This document shows positions 54,071 to 63,075 of a stretch of 64,000 nucleotides of DNA, in pieces; the stretch's first letter is position 1; each line of letters starts with the position of its first letter. Source of the DNA: Vibrio sp. NTOU-M3 (GTDB taxonomy: Bacteria > Pseudomonadota > Gammaproteobacteria > Enterobacterales > Vibrionaceae); assembly GCF_040869035.1 (NCBI RefSeq), contig NZ_CP162101.1, forward strand, positions 1,364,001-1,428,000. The letters run 5' to 3'. The notes under the pieces are model-generated. The model searched no databases. It was given only the letters and a program-made list of their open reading frames with translations, and was not told the origin of the DNA. The translations under genes and the position numbers were made by a program.

Positions 54071-54169
54071 CTTTATTCTTTCCCATTTAGCTTATTAGTT
54101 TGAGTATAGGTCTAAAAAATCATCGTTAAGTTCTAAACTTAATATATCGTAACTGAGGTGAGGTAAATT

Positions 54170-55141
54170 ATGCATCTAGTTGTATCGCTGTTTTTGTTTT
54201 TCCCCTATTTGGCTTTATCGGCTGATGTATTAATCATCGAAAGTTATCACAAGGAATATGCGTGGGATACCAGTTATGTCGTTGGTATAAAGAAAGGGTT
54301 GGGTGATGAATATCAAATTGAACGATTTGAGATGAACACCAAGCGTCTACCTAAAGAAAAGTATCAAATGATGGCAAATAAGGCCTACGAACGTTATCAA
54401 GAGTTGAAACCACGTATTGTGATATTGGGAGACGACAACGCATTTAACTATTTACTACCTCAGCTATATAACGAACCTATTTCGATTCTGTTTTTAGGTG
54501 TGAACTCAAACCCTAGAAAGCTCATGAATAAATACAAAGGGCAGGCCGAAATATCGGGCATTCTTGAGCAGCCATTATTTGTAAAAAATATTGGAGAAGT
54601 TGGCGCCATGCTGCCTAGCGACAAAAAGAAGATAATTGTGTTGTTCGATTCTGGTGTAACGTCAAAAATTGCAAGTGATTATATGCACCTTCAATACAAC
54701 TTGATTCAAAGTAACTTGGGAATCGAAGTTGATATCCTAAATATTGGCGCCTTATCCGACTGGAAAGCTGCAATAAAAGGAGCAGCCTCTCAAAGCGTTG
54801 GGGCAATTATAGTCGGGTTATACCACACCATTGTAGACTCGGAAGGACGTAGCGTGAATGCTGATGACATCTTGGCTTGGACAAACCAAAACTCAACAGT
54901 TCCTTTATTTGGCTTTTGGGATTTTTCTGTAGGCAAAGGAAAGACGGCTGGTGGGGTTGTTTTATTCGGTGAGGCGCAAGGGTTAATGATTGGTGATATG
55001 GCAAAGAGTATTTTAAATGAAAAGAAACGCGCTAGTGATATTCCAATCCAAGTCGGAGTGAAAGGAAGGGCAATCTATAGCCCAACCGAGTTTGAACGAT
55101 GGAATTTAACCGCTCCCCCGCAATGGGAAGCGGTTGATTAA
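54170..55141 (+). CDS. Periplasmic substrate-binding-like protein
   Basis: A 323-residue exported protein (signal peptide to about residue 17, ALSA). The two-lobed fold of ABC-type binding proteins without a transporter is suggested by VLIIESYHKEYAWDTSYVVGIKKGL, IVILGDDNAFNYLLP, and IIVLFDSGVTSKIA. Such proteins (DUF-type sugar-binding-like, related to LuxP-style sensors) bind a ligand and touch a kinase. No ABC permease or ATPase gene is near; the divergent kinase gene is 100 bases away, so signalling is the likely task. Ligand unknown. Confidence 0.8.
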   Translation: MHLVVSLFLFFPYLALSADVLIIESYHKEYAWDTSYVVGIKKGLGDEYQIERFEMNTKRLPKEKYQMMANKAYERYQELKPRIVILGDDNAFNYLLPQLYNEPISILFLGVNSNPRKLMNKYKGQAEISGILEQPLFVKNIGEVGAMLPSDKKKIIVLFDSGVTSKIASDYMHLQYNLIQSNLGIEVDILNIGALSDWKAAIKGAASQSVGAIIVGLYHTIVDSEGRSVNADDILAWTNQNSTVPLFGFWDFSVGKGKTAGGVVLFGEAQGLMIGDMAKSILNEKKRASDIPIQVGVKGRAIYSPTEFERWNLTAPPQWEAVD

Positions 55142-55154
55142 ATCTATTCAGCTT

Positions 55155-56069
55155 TTAGTGGTCACTAGGCGTGTGTTGACTAGCATTACCGATCAGACTT
55201 TGAAGCGTTGGTTTGCTAAAACAATCTGAAATGGTTTGTTTTAGAGAAATTCGGCTAAGACTTAGGTTTTCTGTCTCTTTAGTCAGCTGATTGTAATCTT
55301 CAAAAATCCGGTTAGAAAGTTGGTTAAGTTCACGTCGCGTATTCAATAGTGATAGGACGACAAAGGTTTTTTCATCGATACGTGCAATGATATCTGTTTC
55401 ACGGCAAACGTTTTTAAGTACATCAGCGGCGGTTACAACGCACTGGTCTGCCGCTTCCACACCATAAGCATGGCTTACCTTCTCGAGTTTATCGACGTCT
55501 AAAACAAGCAGCCCAATGGATTGCTCGTAACGGGGAGCATCTTTAAGCTTTTGCTCGCCCATTAAATTAAAGCCGTTGCTGTTGAGCAACCCAGTCAGTT
55601 CATCTGTCAGTGTCAACGCTTCATTCACGTGCTTATTCCACAAACTTAATAGGTCACCATGAAGTATGTGGGCTATTTGATTAATTAACTTCTCTAAACC
55701 TACTGTTACTGGCGATGAGAATTGCACCACAATACAACCGAATAACTCTTTATTTGACCAATAAATGGGTAAAGCGATAGCAGAGTGTTGATTTAGGTGA
55801 ATAGTTTTTGGCTGGCTTTCTATTTCAACGTTGGGAAGTTGATTGAGAAATGCCACGTACAGATCACAGAGCTCGGTTGAAGGTAGGGTAAATGAATTAA
55901 CATCCTTTTTGCTACTCGACACGACACTGAAATGTTTTTCGCACTGCTGCACGATATGACATTGCGTGTTGGGAAAGAGTTCAGCTACCAGCTCAACGGC
56001 ATCCTGCCAATGTGAAAGGTCAATCAAACTATTACTATGGTGCGATAGACACTGCTGAGTATTAATCAT
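55155..56069 (-). CDS. Degenerate GGDEF protein with N-terminal GAF-like domain
   Basis: A 304-residue cytoplasmic protein. Residues about 25-150 look like a GAF-type sensor (SHWQDAVELVAELFPNTQ and IALPIYWSNKELFGCIVVQF). A GGDEF fold follows (about 155-285): LTDELTGLLNSNGFNLMGEQ and LLVLDVDKLEKVSHAYG fit, but the active-site loop reads ARIDEKTF in place of RxGGDEF, so cyclase activity is lost. The RETD inhibition site five residues upstream is kept, which suggests a c-di-GMP receptor. It lies convergent with the binding-protein gene and next to the HD-GYP group. Confidence 0.82.
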   Translation of the reverse strand: MINTQQCLSHHSNSLIDLSHWQDAVELVAELFPNTQCHIVQQCEKHFSVVSSSKKDVNSFTLPSTELCDLYVAFLNQLPNVEIESQPKTIHLNQHSAIALPIYWSNKELFGCIVVQFSSPVTVGLEKLINQIAHILHGDLLSLWNKHVNEALTLTDELTGLLNSNGFNLMGEQKLKDAPRYEQSIGLLVLDVDKLEKVSHAYGVEAADQCVVTAADVLKNVCRETDIIARIDEKTFVVLSLLNTRRELNQLSNRIFEDYNQLTKETENLSLSRISLKQTISDCFSKPTLQSLIGNASQHTPSDH

Positions 56070-56196
56070 AATGCAAAACCTTGTTATTTTTCTGACCTGC
56101 TAAAGCAAGTGGTTTTATGATGTGGTCAATTAGTTTAGCTATGAAAGCGTTACACATTGTCATAATATAGTTTGATTTTATTAAAAAGAGTGACAT

Positions 56197-56541
56197 ATGG
56201 ACGTGAACACATTGATCCAAAAGCTAAAAGATGCACCACAAACTGTAGAGTTTGATGAAATTATAGCCGTTATTGACGACGTATATAATTTTAGTCCAAC
56301 AACCTTTACCAATGGTGAGACAAAGAACGAACAAGGCCAAAATAACGGCTCATGTAAAATTTTTGCCTTTGCTAAACTAAATGGTCTAACTAAAGAGCAG
56401 GCTCTCGCCTGTTTTGGTCGCTATTATAGGGAAGATGTTCTAGGAAACCCAGATGGAACTGATCACCAGAATATTCGTAACTTTATGAAAACAGGTTGGG
56501 AAGGAATCACGTTTTTTGGTGAGGCTTTAAGTCTAAAGTGA
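56197..56541 (+). CDS. HopJ-family protein
   Basis: A 114-residue acidic protein that covers the whole HopJ family pattern: DVNTLIQKLKDAPQTVEFDEIIAVID at the start, a NNGSCKIFAFAKLNGLT centre and ending with GITFFGEALSLK. The family name comes from a Pseudomonas type III secreted protein, but homologues in Vibrio have no secretion link and are cytoplasmic with unknown role. Single gene with a terminator shared with the convergent exporter. Confidence 0.85.
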   Translation: MDVNTLIQKLKDAPQTVEFDEIIAVIDDVYNFSPTTFTNGETKNEQGQNNGSCKIFAFAKLNGLTKEQALACFGRYYREDVLGNPDGTDHQNIRNFMKTGWEGITFFGEALSLK

Positions 56542-56543
56542 AT

Positions 56544-56570
56544 AAAAAAGGGAGGCAACGCCTCCCTTTA
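56544..56570. terminator. Bidirectional terminator, HopJ-like gene and EmrD-like gene
   Basis: AAAGGGAGGC and GCCTCCCTTT form a ten-pair stem with a three-base loop, with A run and T run on the two sides. Confidence 0.88.
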
Positions 56571-56571
56571 A

Positions 56572-57777
56572 TTATATTGCCAATGGCATCTGACTTGATG
56601 AGTCGTGAGTTTTTGCAACTCGAATTAGTCCAAGTAGGGCAATGATGGACATTACTGCCATAATTGCGCCAACAGGCATCTGGTCAGTCGCAGGGATTGC
56701 TGACGCAATTAGTGTTGCAATACCTGCCCCCAAGTTTTGCATGCCCCCCAATATTGCGCCGCCAGTACCAGCATGATACGGGTAGGGTGAAAGTGCACCT
56801 GTCGTTGCCGCAGGGAATAGGATCCCGGCGCCTAAGAAGTAAACCGTTGCTCCCCCAACAAGCGTTAAGGCGGTTGTCATCCCCAACATTCCAGGGATAA
56901 GTACAATCAACGAGCCAACCATGATGGCAACAAGACCTACGATTAGTGATGCTTTTTCAGAACGTTTCCGTGCGATGTAACTGGATAGGCCTGCACCAAT
57001 CAGGTAACCAGGAATAGGTAAAACAAACAAGATGCTCACAATCGTTGCCGGAAGCTTTAAAACACCAGCAAGTAATACACCTGCTGCCGCTTCAAAAACA
57101 GCGACGCCTGCGAACGTAGCAACCAAGCATAGCAAGTAACCTTGAAAGCGCTTGCTAGATAGAACAAAACGGTAGCTATCGGTAACGCGTTCATATTTTC
57201 TTTTTTCAATCGGCAAGGTTTCGTTAAAGCTCGTCGCCATCGTTATTACCACTGCAATCCCAAACAGAGCAAGGAACAAATAGCTAGAACGCCATCCGAA
57301 AACTTCGGTCAAGTATCCGCCAAGTACAGGTGCTAACAAAGGTGAAAAAATAACACACATACTAATAAGGCTATTTACTCGGTGTAATTCGTTTCCTGAA
57401 AAACAGTCACGAGTTAGTGTCCGAGACATCGCGCCTCCACAGCCAATTCCAACGCCTTGAATAAAGCTACCAGCTAAAAACCATTCATATTGGTGGGCAA
57501 ATAACGCAAGCAATGTACCCAGAACATAAATAACAAGCCCTGAGATAATAATGGGCTTGCGACCAAGGCGATCAGACAAAGGTCCATAGATAAATTGAGA
57601 TAAGCCGTATGGAATTAGATAGCAGGCCATGACAGCTTGTAGCGCTGCTGGTGACACTAGGAACTCTTTAGCCATGTGACCGATTGACGGTACGTACATG
57701 GTTTGAGTCATTTGACCAACAGCCGTCAAAATGGCAATTAGAAAAGTAAGTTTAATGACATTGGAAGAAGCAGACAT
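56572..57777 (-). CDS. emrD: EmrD-like MFS multidrug exporter
   Basis: A 401-residue inner-membrane exporter with 12 helices. The opening AVGQMTQTMYVPSIGHMAKE and the motif-A loop YGPLSDRLGRKPIIISG match E. coli EmrD, as do GGAMSRTLTRDCF (helix 4-5 loop) and FFLGAGILFP-like GAGILFPAATTGALSPYP late in the chain. It should pump out amphipathic drugs with protons. It is a single gene; identity as EmrD rests on the pattern along the whole length. Confidence 0.85.
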   Translation of the reverse strand: MSASSNVIKLTFLIAILTAVGQMTQTMYVPSIGHMAKEFLVSPAALQAVMACYLIPYGLSQFIYGPLSDRLGRKPIIISGLVIYVLGTLLALFAHQYEWFLAGSFIQGVGIGCGGAMSRTLTRDCFSGNELHRVNSLISMCVIFSPLLAPVLGGYLTEVFGWRSSYLFLALFGIAVVITMATSFNETLPIEKRKYERVTDSYRFVLSSKRFQGYLLCLVATFAGVAVFEAAAGVLLAGVLKLPATIVSILFVLPIPGYLIGAGLSSYIARKRSEKASLIVGLVAIMVGSLIVLIPGMLGMTTALTLVGGATVYFLGAGILFPAATTGALSPYPYHAGTGGAILGGMQNLGAGIATLIASAIPATDQMPVGAIMAVMSIIALLGLIRVAKTHDSSSQMPLAI

Positions 57778-57968
57778 TACTTTACACCTGAAAGAAAAAC
57801 CATTAGCAGTAGCTATGGATTAAATTGCGAATTGAATTAAGTTAGAAAGTTCAGGCGCGAGATATTATAGGGGGTTAGAAGAATGGGCAATCAAAAAGTG
57901 TGATCTTGAGCAAGATATATTTCTATATTACCCATTAGAAAATCTAATTAATAATTTTAGTGTACGGT

Positions 57969-58277
57969 TCATGATATAGGTTGCCTTTCTAAACAATCTC
58001 GGCATAAACAAAGCTGGTCTTGTTTGGTTTTAAAACACTCTCGCGGCTCCAGCTCAAAACACCAACAATGACTTTTCCCCGCTTGAATGTCACAGGTAGC
58101 AGGTTGGTTACAAGAAGGGCACTGGTGGTTAGAAGTGTGCCTAGACAAAGTTGATAGGATTTCATCACGCTTATGGTCGGTATAGCTTTGCCATTGGTTG
58201 ATTTCTAACATCGTCCGTTTACAACCTGAGCAAATGCCACCATTATTTTTACAAGCGGCGATACACGGTGTTTTCAT
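57969..58277 (-). CDS. DUF1289 - CWC cysteine-rich fusion
   Basis: A 102-residue protein. The first 50 residues are a DUF1289 module (CIAACKNNGGICSGCKRTMLEINQW with four Cys); the second half is a cysteine-rich CWC module (CPSCNQPATCDIQAGKSHCWCFE, then CLCRDCLERQ). About fourteen cysteines in all suggest zinc or iron-sulfur binding. ATG 58277 has GGGAT upstream; the longer frame to 58307 lacks a site. DUF1289 proteins usually stand alone, so the join is worth noting. Cytoplasmic, role unknown. Confidence 0.82.
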   Translation of the reverse strand: MKTPCIAACKNNGGICSGCKRTMLEINQWQSYTDHKRDEILSTLSRHTSNHQCPSCNQPATCDIQAGKSHCWCFELEPRECFKTKQDQLCLCRDCLERQPIS

Positions 58278-58449
58278 ATGAGATCCCAAATATTTTAACA
58301 CTGGCAACTATAATTGATTCGTTCTCAATTGCGAAATTGTAATGTGGTCTAAGTCCTAGATGATTGAAGGGAAATTGAGATTTTAGCTTGACCAAGTAGT
58401 CATAAGCGTTAATCTAAAGGTAAATGATAATTAATCTCATTGTGACAAT

Positions 58450-58716
58450 ATGATTTCTCTGCTTGCTACTGTTGTTTTTATTTTGGGCTTAGGTTCTAAA
58501 TTAAGGTTGTCTGTATCTGAGATTTGTTTAAGTGTGTTAATGTCGGTGACAACGTCACATGTCAGACCTCAAAGTGCAGTATACATCCTTATTACACTAT
58601 TCGTTATAGCGCCGTTTTTGGTTCGTTTTCGAGAGTCATTCTTGAGTCGATGCGCATATTGGTTTTGCATTATTGGCGCTAACTTATTTAATTTGTATTA
58701 CTTTAGCCTTTCCTAA
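58450..58716 (+). CDS. Possible small membrane protein
   Basis: An 88-residue hydrophobic frame with about three helices. No family and no clear ribosome site is seen, which argues against it. In favour, its stop overlaps the convergent EamA gene by four bases, the same tail-to-tail layout shown by many gene pairs in this window. Confidence 0.35.
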   Translation: MISLLATVVFILGLGSKLRLSVSEICLSVLMSVTTSHVRPQSAVYILITLFVIAPFLVRFRESFLSRCAYWFCIIGANLFNLYYFSLS

Positions 58717-59639
58717 TTATGCTTTGGCGGTTGATATAATAGGGAATCATCATTTTTCATAAAGATGTTACTTGCGATTAAGCTGCCAATACAGACTAGC
58801 CCTAAGCTAAGCAGAATTCCTGCAGAAGGGTGCTCATCAAATATGAACATTGCCATCAAGGTTGCCAATGCTGGTGTTGCTGAACCAAATGCGGCAGAGC
58901 GCTCAGCTCCTAAAACTGTCACCGCTTTTAAATATGTATATGCAGCGATTATGCCCGCACCAAAGCCTTGCACTAGCGTATGTACGGCAAGTTCGGAGTA
59001 CGGCCAGTTAGAAAGTGGTTGTGAGAAGAGGTAACTGGGTAGTACGTCTAATCCGACGAGTAAAATTAAAGTTACCGTAGAGCAAATTGAAATGAAACCA
59101 GCGCTGACTAAAGCGTTCAAGTTAGCGACTCTGGCACAGATCGTAAAAGTCGCCCACATGATGCTCCCCAGAAGAAAGAACAAATGTCCATGAAATAATG
59201 TCGGTTGGTACTGATTAAAGCTATTAAACAAAAAGCCTGTAATACCTAATGACAGAATGATCAGGCCAATGATGCGATGAGCACTTAAAGGTTGCTTAAA
59301 AAACAGGACTGCAATTGCAGAGACAAATAGGGGCAGCGTTCCGGGTATGAGTGCGCTACCGTCTGCGACGGGTGCATTTTCCATCCCAAAGCTAGCCACA
59401 AGCAAATAGGGAATACCGCAGCCAATGAACATCCCGAGCAAGTATTGTTTTGGGACAGCTATCAAGGTTGACCTGTGTTTCCACACCCATGGGAATAGTA
59501 TTAGTGCAGGCAGGGCAAATCGAGTTAATGCGATATCTGCTGGGGTGAGCAGTGACAAAGCACCTCCTCGTAATGAAAGAAAAAATCCAGACCATAATAA
59601 TAACGTTATGGTCATTGCAAGATATCCAGCTAGCATCAT
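58713..59639 (-). CDS. EamA-family (DMT) exporter
   Basis: A 308-residue inner-membrane protein with ten predicted helices in two EamA units. ITLLLWSGFFLSLRGGALSLLTPADIALTRFALPALILFP is the N-terminal half start and PSAGILLSLGLVCIG marks the last helix. Substrate unknown. It is divergent from an Lrp-type regulator 133 bases away. Lrp/AsnC proteins often respond to amino acids and control exporters beside them, so amino-acid export is a reasonable guess, not shown. Confidence 0.85.
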   Translation of the reverse strand: MMLAGYLAMTITLLLWSGFFLSLRGGALSLLTPADIALTRFALPALILFPWVWKHRSTLIAVPKQYLLGMFIGCGIPYLLVASFGMENAPVADGSALIPGTLPLFVSAIAVLFFKQPLSAHRIIGLIILSLGITGFLFNSFNQYQPTLFHGHLFFLLGSIMWATFTICARVANLNALVSAGFISICSTVTLILLVGLDVLPSYLFSQPLSNWPYSELAVHTLVQGFGAGIIAAYTYLKAVTVLGAERSAAFGSATPALATLMAMFIFDEHPSAGILLSLGLVCIGSLIASNIFMKNDDSLLYQPPKHN

Positions 59640-59772
59640 ATGTTACTCAAATGTAAATAATGGTTGTTATTATGAGTTTTAACTATTGCTTTTGTGTGGC
59701 AAAGTTAGGCAAAAATGATGACTAAATTAGAGATTAATAGCGTAGAATGCACATTTTTTGATGGAAACGATT

Positions 59773-60228
59773 ATGGATAGAATTGATAGACATATTTTGG
59801 AATTACTTCAGAGAGATGCACGCCAATCTACTGCTGACCTTGCAGAAAAAGTTGGCTTATCAGCATCTCCATGCGCACGTCGTGTAAAACGATTAGAGGA
59901 AGAGGGCATCATTGATGGATACCATGCCAATTTATGCAAAACTAAAGTTGGTGTAGGGATGGTGGTATTTGTTGAGGTCAGTTTGAGTAATCATCAAGTG
60001 GATTCTATTGATGTTTTTGAAGGGGCTATTACAGAGATGAGCCAAGTGATCAGCTGTCATGTGGTGTCAGGCGCATACGATTATTTATTAGAAGTAGTGA
60101 GTAAGGACTTAGAAGGATATGAGTCTTTTATACGTCAATTGCAATGCATGGATACGGTTAAAGATATCCATACGCACCTATCCATTCGACAAGTAAAAAA
60201 GACACGTGAATTACCCGTCTTCAATTAG
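59773..60228 (+). CDS. Lrp/AsnC-family regulator
   Basis: A 151-residue regulator with the family opening MDRIDRHILELLQRDARQSTADLAEKVGLSASPCARRVKRLEEEGIIDGYHANL (winged helix, first 60 residues) and the C-terminal RAM domain with VSGAYDYLLEVVSKDLEGYESF, the amino-acid-binding region. ATG 59773 starts exactly at the conserved segment and has GGAAACG before it; ATG 59761 is also in frame. Divergent from an EamA exporter; its stop overlaps the convergent GGDEF gene by eight bases. Confidence 0.9.
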   Translation: MDRIDRHILELLQRDARQSTADLAEKVGLSASPCARRVKRLEEEGIIDGYHANLCKTKVGVGMVVFVEVSLSNHQVDSIDVFEGAITEMSQVISCHVVSGAYDYLLEVVSKDLEGYESFIRQLQCMDTVKDIHTHLSIRQVKKTRELPVFN

Positions 60229-61288
60229 ATATTTTCTGTACTTCCTCAATAGGGCCAACCTCATTCTCTAATTGTAATGGTGGGGCATAAAGGGATATTT
60301 GGTTACGTCCACTTCTCTTGGCTTGATAAAGGGAAAGATCTGCTCGTTTTAACCATTTTTCAATATCATCCCCATACAGCGATTCTGCAATGCCAACACT
60401 TAACGTGATGTTAATATCGTTAGGGAATGTAATGTCTTTGATTTGTGAAAATACTTTACGCATCGCAATGTGTGCTGAATTTTGATCGGTATCGTTGAGT
60501 AAGAGTAGAAATTCATCCCCCCCTAAGCGAAACAAGGCGTCTTGAGTACGAGTACTGCTTTTGATGGTCGTCACTACTTTGTTAATGACGTCATCGCCGA
60601 CGTCATGTCCATATAAATCGTTAACGGTTTTAAATCTATCGATATCAATCATAGCAACGGTAGAAGAACTTGACTGCCGCAAACTCCGTTGCAAAAAACT
60701 ATCCAGTTGGCGACGGTTTAATGCTCCTGTCATCGCATCTCTAGTCGATAAATAATGCAATTCATTGTGCAAATTCATGATGGATTTAACCACATAGTGA
60801 CCGATGATCAGACACGTTATTAAGGAAATAAAAAATCGTAAAGTTTCCGCAGGATCTTGATGAGGAAGCGCAACAATGGAGCTACCAGCAATAATGATGA
60901 CATTGGCTGGTAAATAACGGTTCTCTGGTAGAAGAAAAATGACAGAAATCACCACAGGATAGACCCAATAAGTTGCCAGAGTTCCAAATATATGGACAGA
61001 CAAAAGTAGAGAAGTAATAAGTAAACAGAGCGGTATAATATGGCCAACAATACTTCTTCGGCTGTATATGATCGCTGCGATCTCCGCCAATAAACTTAAT
61101 TCAAAGCTAAGCAGTACCGCTCCTAGCATTATTTCGCCAATAATCAGGTTTTTGATACCCAAGGGGATAAAAATCAAGATCGTAATAGTCGCAACGACTT
61201 TAAGTACTTTTTTTTGTTGAGCAGTGCTGAGAATGCTATCGGATGCTGAATCAAGGAAGAGAGACTTTCTATCCATAACTCCCCTCAT
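60221..61288 (-). CDS. Membrane-bound GGDEF diguanylate cyclase
   Basis: A 355-residue protein with about six hydrophobic helices in the first 170 residues (near 30-48, 50-68, 80-100, 105-122, 127-140, 150-167) and a C-terminal GGDEF domain (about 180-340). The active site is FRLGGDEF and the RTQD inhibition site is present, so it should be active and feedback-controlled. The N-terminal part resembles the 5TM/MASE-like sensor membrane modules in topology only. It ends over the Lrp gene by eight bases. Confidence 0.88.
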   Translation of the reverse strand: MRGVMDRKSLFLDSASDSILSTAQQKKVLKVVATITILIFIPLGIKNLIIGEIMLGAVLLSFELSLLAEIAAIIYSRRSIVGHIIPLCLLITSLLLSVHIFGTLATYWVYPVVISVIFLLPENRYLPANVIIIAGSSIVALPHQDPAETLRFFISLITCLIIGHYVVKSIMNLHNELHYLSTRDAMTGALNRRQLDSFLQRSLRQSSSSTVAMIDIDRFKTVNDLYGHDVGDDVINKVVTTIKSSTRTQDALFRLGGDEFLLLLNDTDQNSAHIAMRKVFSQIKDITFPNDINITLSVGIAESLYGDDIEKWLKRADLSLYQAKRSGRNQISLYAPPLQLENEVGPIEEVQKISN

Positions 61289-61372
61289 AGGTTAGGAAAA
61301 CGGCGGAGATAGTACGATATGTATAGTTAAAAAGTAAGTCTAAAGTTTGATAATTGCAATGTGAGGCAGGAA

Positions 61373-61399
61373 CCCGGGACAGGGCATTACTGTCCCGGG
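61373..61399 (-). terminator. Hairpin after the TLH gene
   Basis: CCCGGGACAG and CTGTCCCGGG form a perfect ten-pair stem with a seven-base loop just after the hemolysin stop. The following T tract is weak, so it may end or protect the transcript. Confidence 0.65.
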
Positions 61400-61405
61400 A
61401 TGGTT

Positions 61406-62665
61406 TTAGAAAGGATAGTAACCTAACATCTCCATCATGATTTGGTCTGATATATAACTGTGTGCTGCGGTTGTAGGGTGAGTAACGCCCCAGAACACGT
61501 ATTTATCAGAGCCATATTGGGCACAGTCATTCGTAAGGTTATGACTTTTTAGATAGTCGAACGCTGAACTACGGTTAATATCGAGACAGGCATCTTTTGC
61601 ATTAACGAACCCATGTTGCTGAGGTGAGTTAATCATTGAGTTAAACAGTGTATAAGCGTCATAAAGCTGAATATTGATACCGCTTGTTTGGCGTTGTTTA
61701 ACCTGCTCACGAATGTACTGATTAAATGCGATGATTTTTGCACGAACTTTTTCTATTTCATCATCTGATGAGTACTTAAATTGTGGGGCATAAGTCGCGT
61801 CAGGTAGCGTTAGCAACAGTAAGTTCTTGGCGCCGAACTGAGTTAGATTATTCAGCGCGTCTGAGAAGTCTGATTTCACATCTTCTACAGAGCGGTTGTA
61901 GTTCATGAAATCATTCAAACCGAAAATAAAGGTATATAGCGTATTATCTGGATCGTGATGTTTGGCACTCTCCATATAAGTGAGGTAAGACTTAATTTGA
62001 TCTTTTACGCCTGTCAAAAGAGCATACTGGTTCGAACCCGCAGCTCCACCAACTGCCCAATTGTAAACGGGTAGTTGTTGGTTGTTACCCAGATACTCTG
62101 TCCAGACTAAGCCATTGGAGAAATGTCCGGCATACCAGCTGCTAGGATCAGGAAAACGCCATTGCGTTGCATTAAACATATTACCAGTATCGGAAAGACT
62201 ATCACCAAAAGCGACGATACGGTTTATACCTTTACGTACAACCTTATCGTTGGTCCAAATGGTATGATTCAATGAAACACCGTAATCTGACGCATAATAG
62301 AGAATGTCAGCATTCGGATTGTTTGTTCCTATCGTCTGTTCACAGCGTTGCTTGATTTCCTGCTGAGGCGTTTCTGTGTAGAACATATTCTTGGCTGTAA
62401 ACGGCGACCACCAGTAACCATTTATTTTGTAGTCTTTCCCGTTTGTATCTTTTGCCCATACCCAATCACTACCTGCCTCATCGTGACTCGCTCCCGTACG
62501 ATACCAACAACGTACATAAGTAGATGTGGTTGGCTGGATTACACTGAGTATGTCACTCCAGCCAAATCGGCTTGAAGGGATTAAGTCTTCTGAGAAGCTA
62601 AATGTGTTAGCCATTGCAGAAGATATAGGAAGCAGCGAACATAATAATAAAGCTTTCTTATTCAT
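61406..62665 (-). CDS. tlh: Thermolabile hemolysin / lecithinase (TLH, PlpA-type phospholipase)
   Basis: A secreted 419-residue GDSL phospholipase of the Vibrio TLH/PlpA/lecithinase group. Signal peptide cleaves near residue 19 (AMAN). An N-terminal domain (20-140) precedes the SGNH domain. Block I is VAFGDSLSDTGNMF (Ser156), block III FGLNDF (Gly-x-Asn-Asp), and block V is FWGVTHPTTAAH (His396). The canonical Asp three residues before the His is Gly393. For V. vulnificus PlpA a Ser-His-chloride triad with Gly at this place was described, so the enzyme is probably active. It cleaves phosphatidylcholine, releasing fatty acids. A CosR-like regulator is upstream on the same strand. Confidence 0.93.
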   Translation of the reverse strand: MNKKALLLCSLLPISSAMANTFSFSEDLIPSSRFGWSDILSVIQPTTSTYVRCWYRTGASHDEAGSDWVWAKDTNGKDYKINGYWWSPFTAKNMFYTETPQQEIKQRCEQTIGTNNPNADILYYASDYGVSLNHTIWTNDKVVRKGINRIVAFGDSLSDTGNMFNATQWRFPDPSSWYAGHFSNGLVWTEYLGNNQQLPVYNWAVGGAAGSNQYALLTGVKDQIKSYLTYMESAKHHDPDNTLYTFIFGLNDFMNYNRSVEDVKSDFSDALNNLTQFGAKNLLLLTLPDATYAPQFKYSSDDEIEKVRAKIIAFNQYIREQVKQRQTSGINIQLYDAYTLFNSMINSPQQHGFVNAKDACLDINRSSAFDYLKSHNLTNDCAQYGSDKYVFWGVTHPTTAAHSYISDQIMMEMLGYYPF

Positions 62666-63075
62666 AGTTTTTCTCTAGCATTCTATAGACGTTGTTTGTG
62701 AAACAACTTGTTTTATTGTGAAATAAGCAGCCTGAATGGTATGACTGCTAGTCATGGAAGCTACCAATGGAGATATTGCGTTTCAAATAGAAATAGAGTT
62801 TTAATTCTAATTCTGTGACTCTATGACACAGAAAACGTTTGCGGCTGGGAGTATCCCAATACAATGGGCTACCGGTTTGAAGTTAGGGTGAAGTTCACTA
62901 GAGAATAAGGTTGGAAATGGCTCCATCGAGATACTTTTCGTGATGGAATTTCGTCCGAGAAAAAGGAGCGAAGTTAGAGACAGAGCCTCACTCACAGTAA
63001 ACTTTAAGCTCAGTGAGGCTATTGGTTTGTAAACCTGACGCTAGGAGTAGGGTGAGTTTGCCAATACTAGATACG
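62666..63075. other. Region between the CosR-like gene and tlh
   Basis: 410 bases with the tlh promoter. A nine-pair inverted repeat AGCCTCACT (62984) / AGTGAGGCT (63012) follows the MarR stop on its strand but lacks a T tract. Small frames here (for example 62807-62995) have no ribosome site and are not called. Confidence 0.45.

Noticed and set aside
62807..62995. 62-codon frame upstream of tlh
   Set aside because: No ribosome site and no family; sits in the promoter region of tlh.
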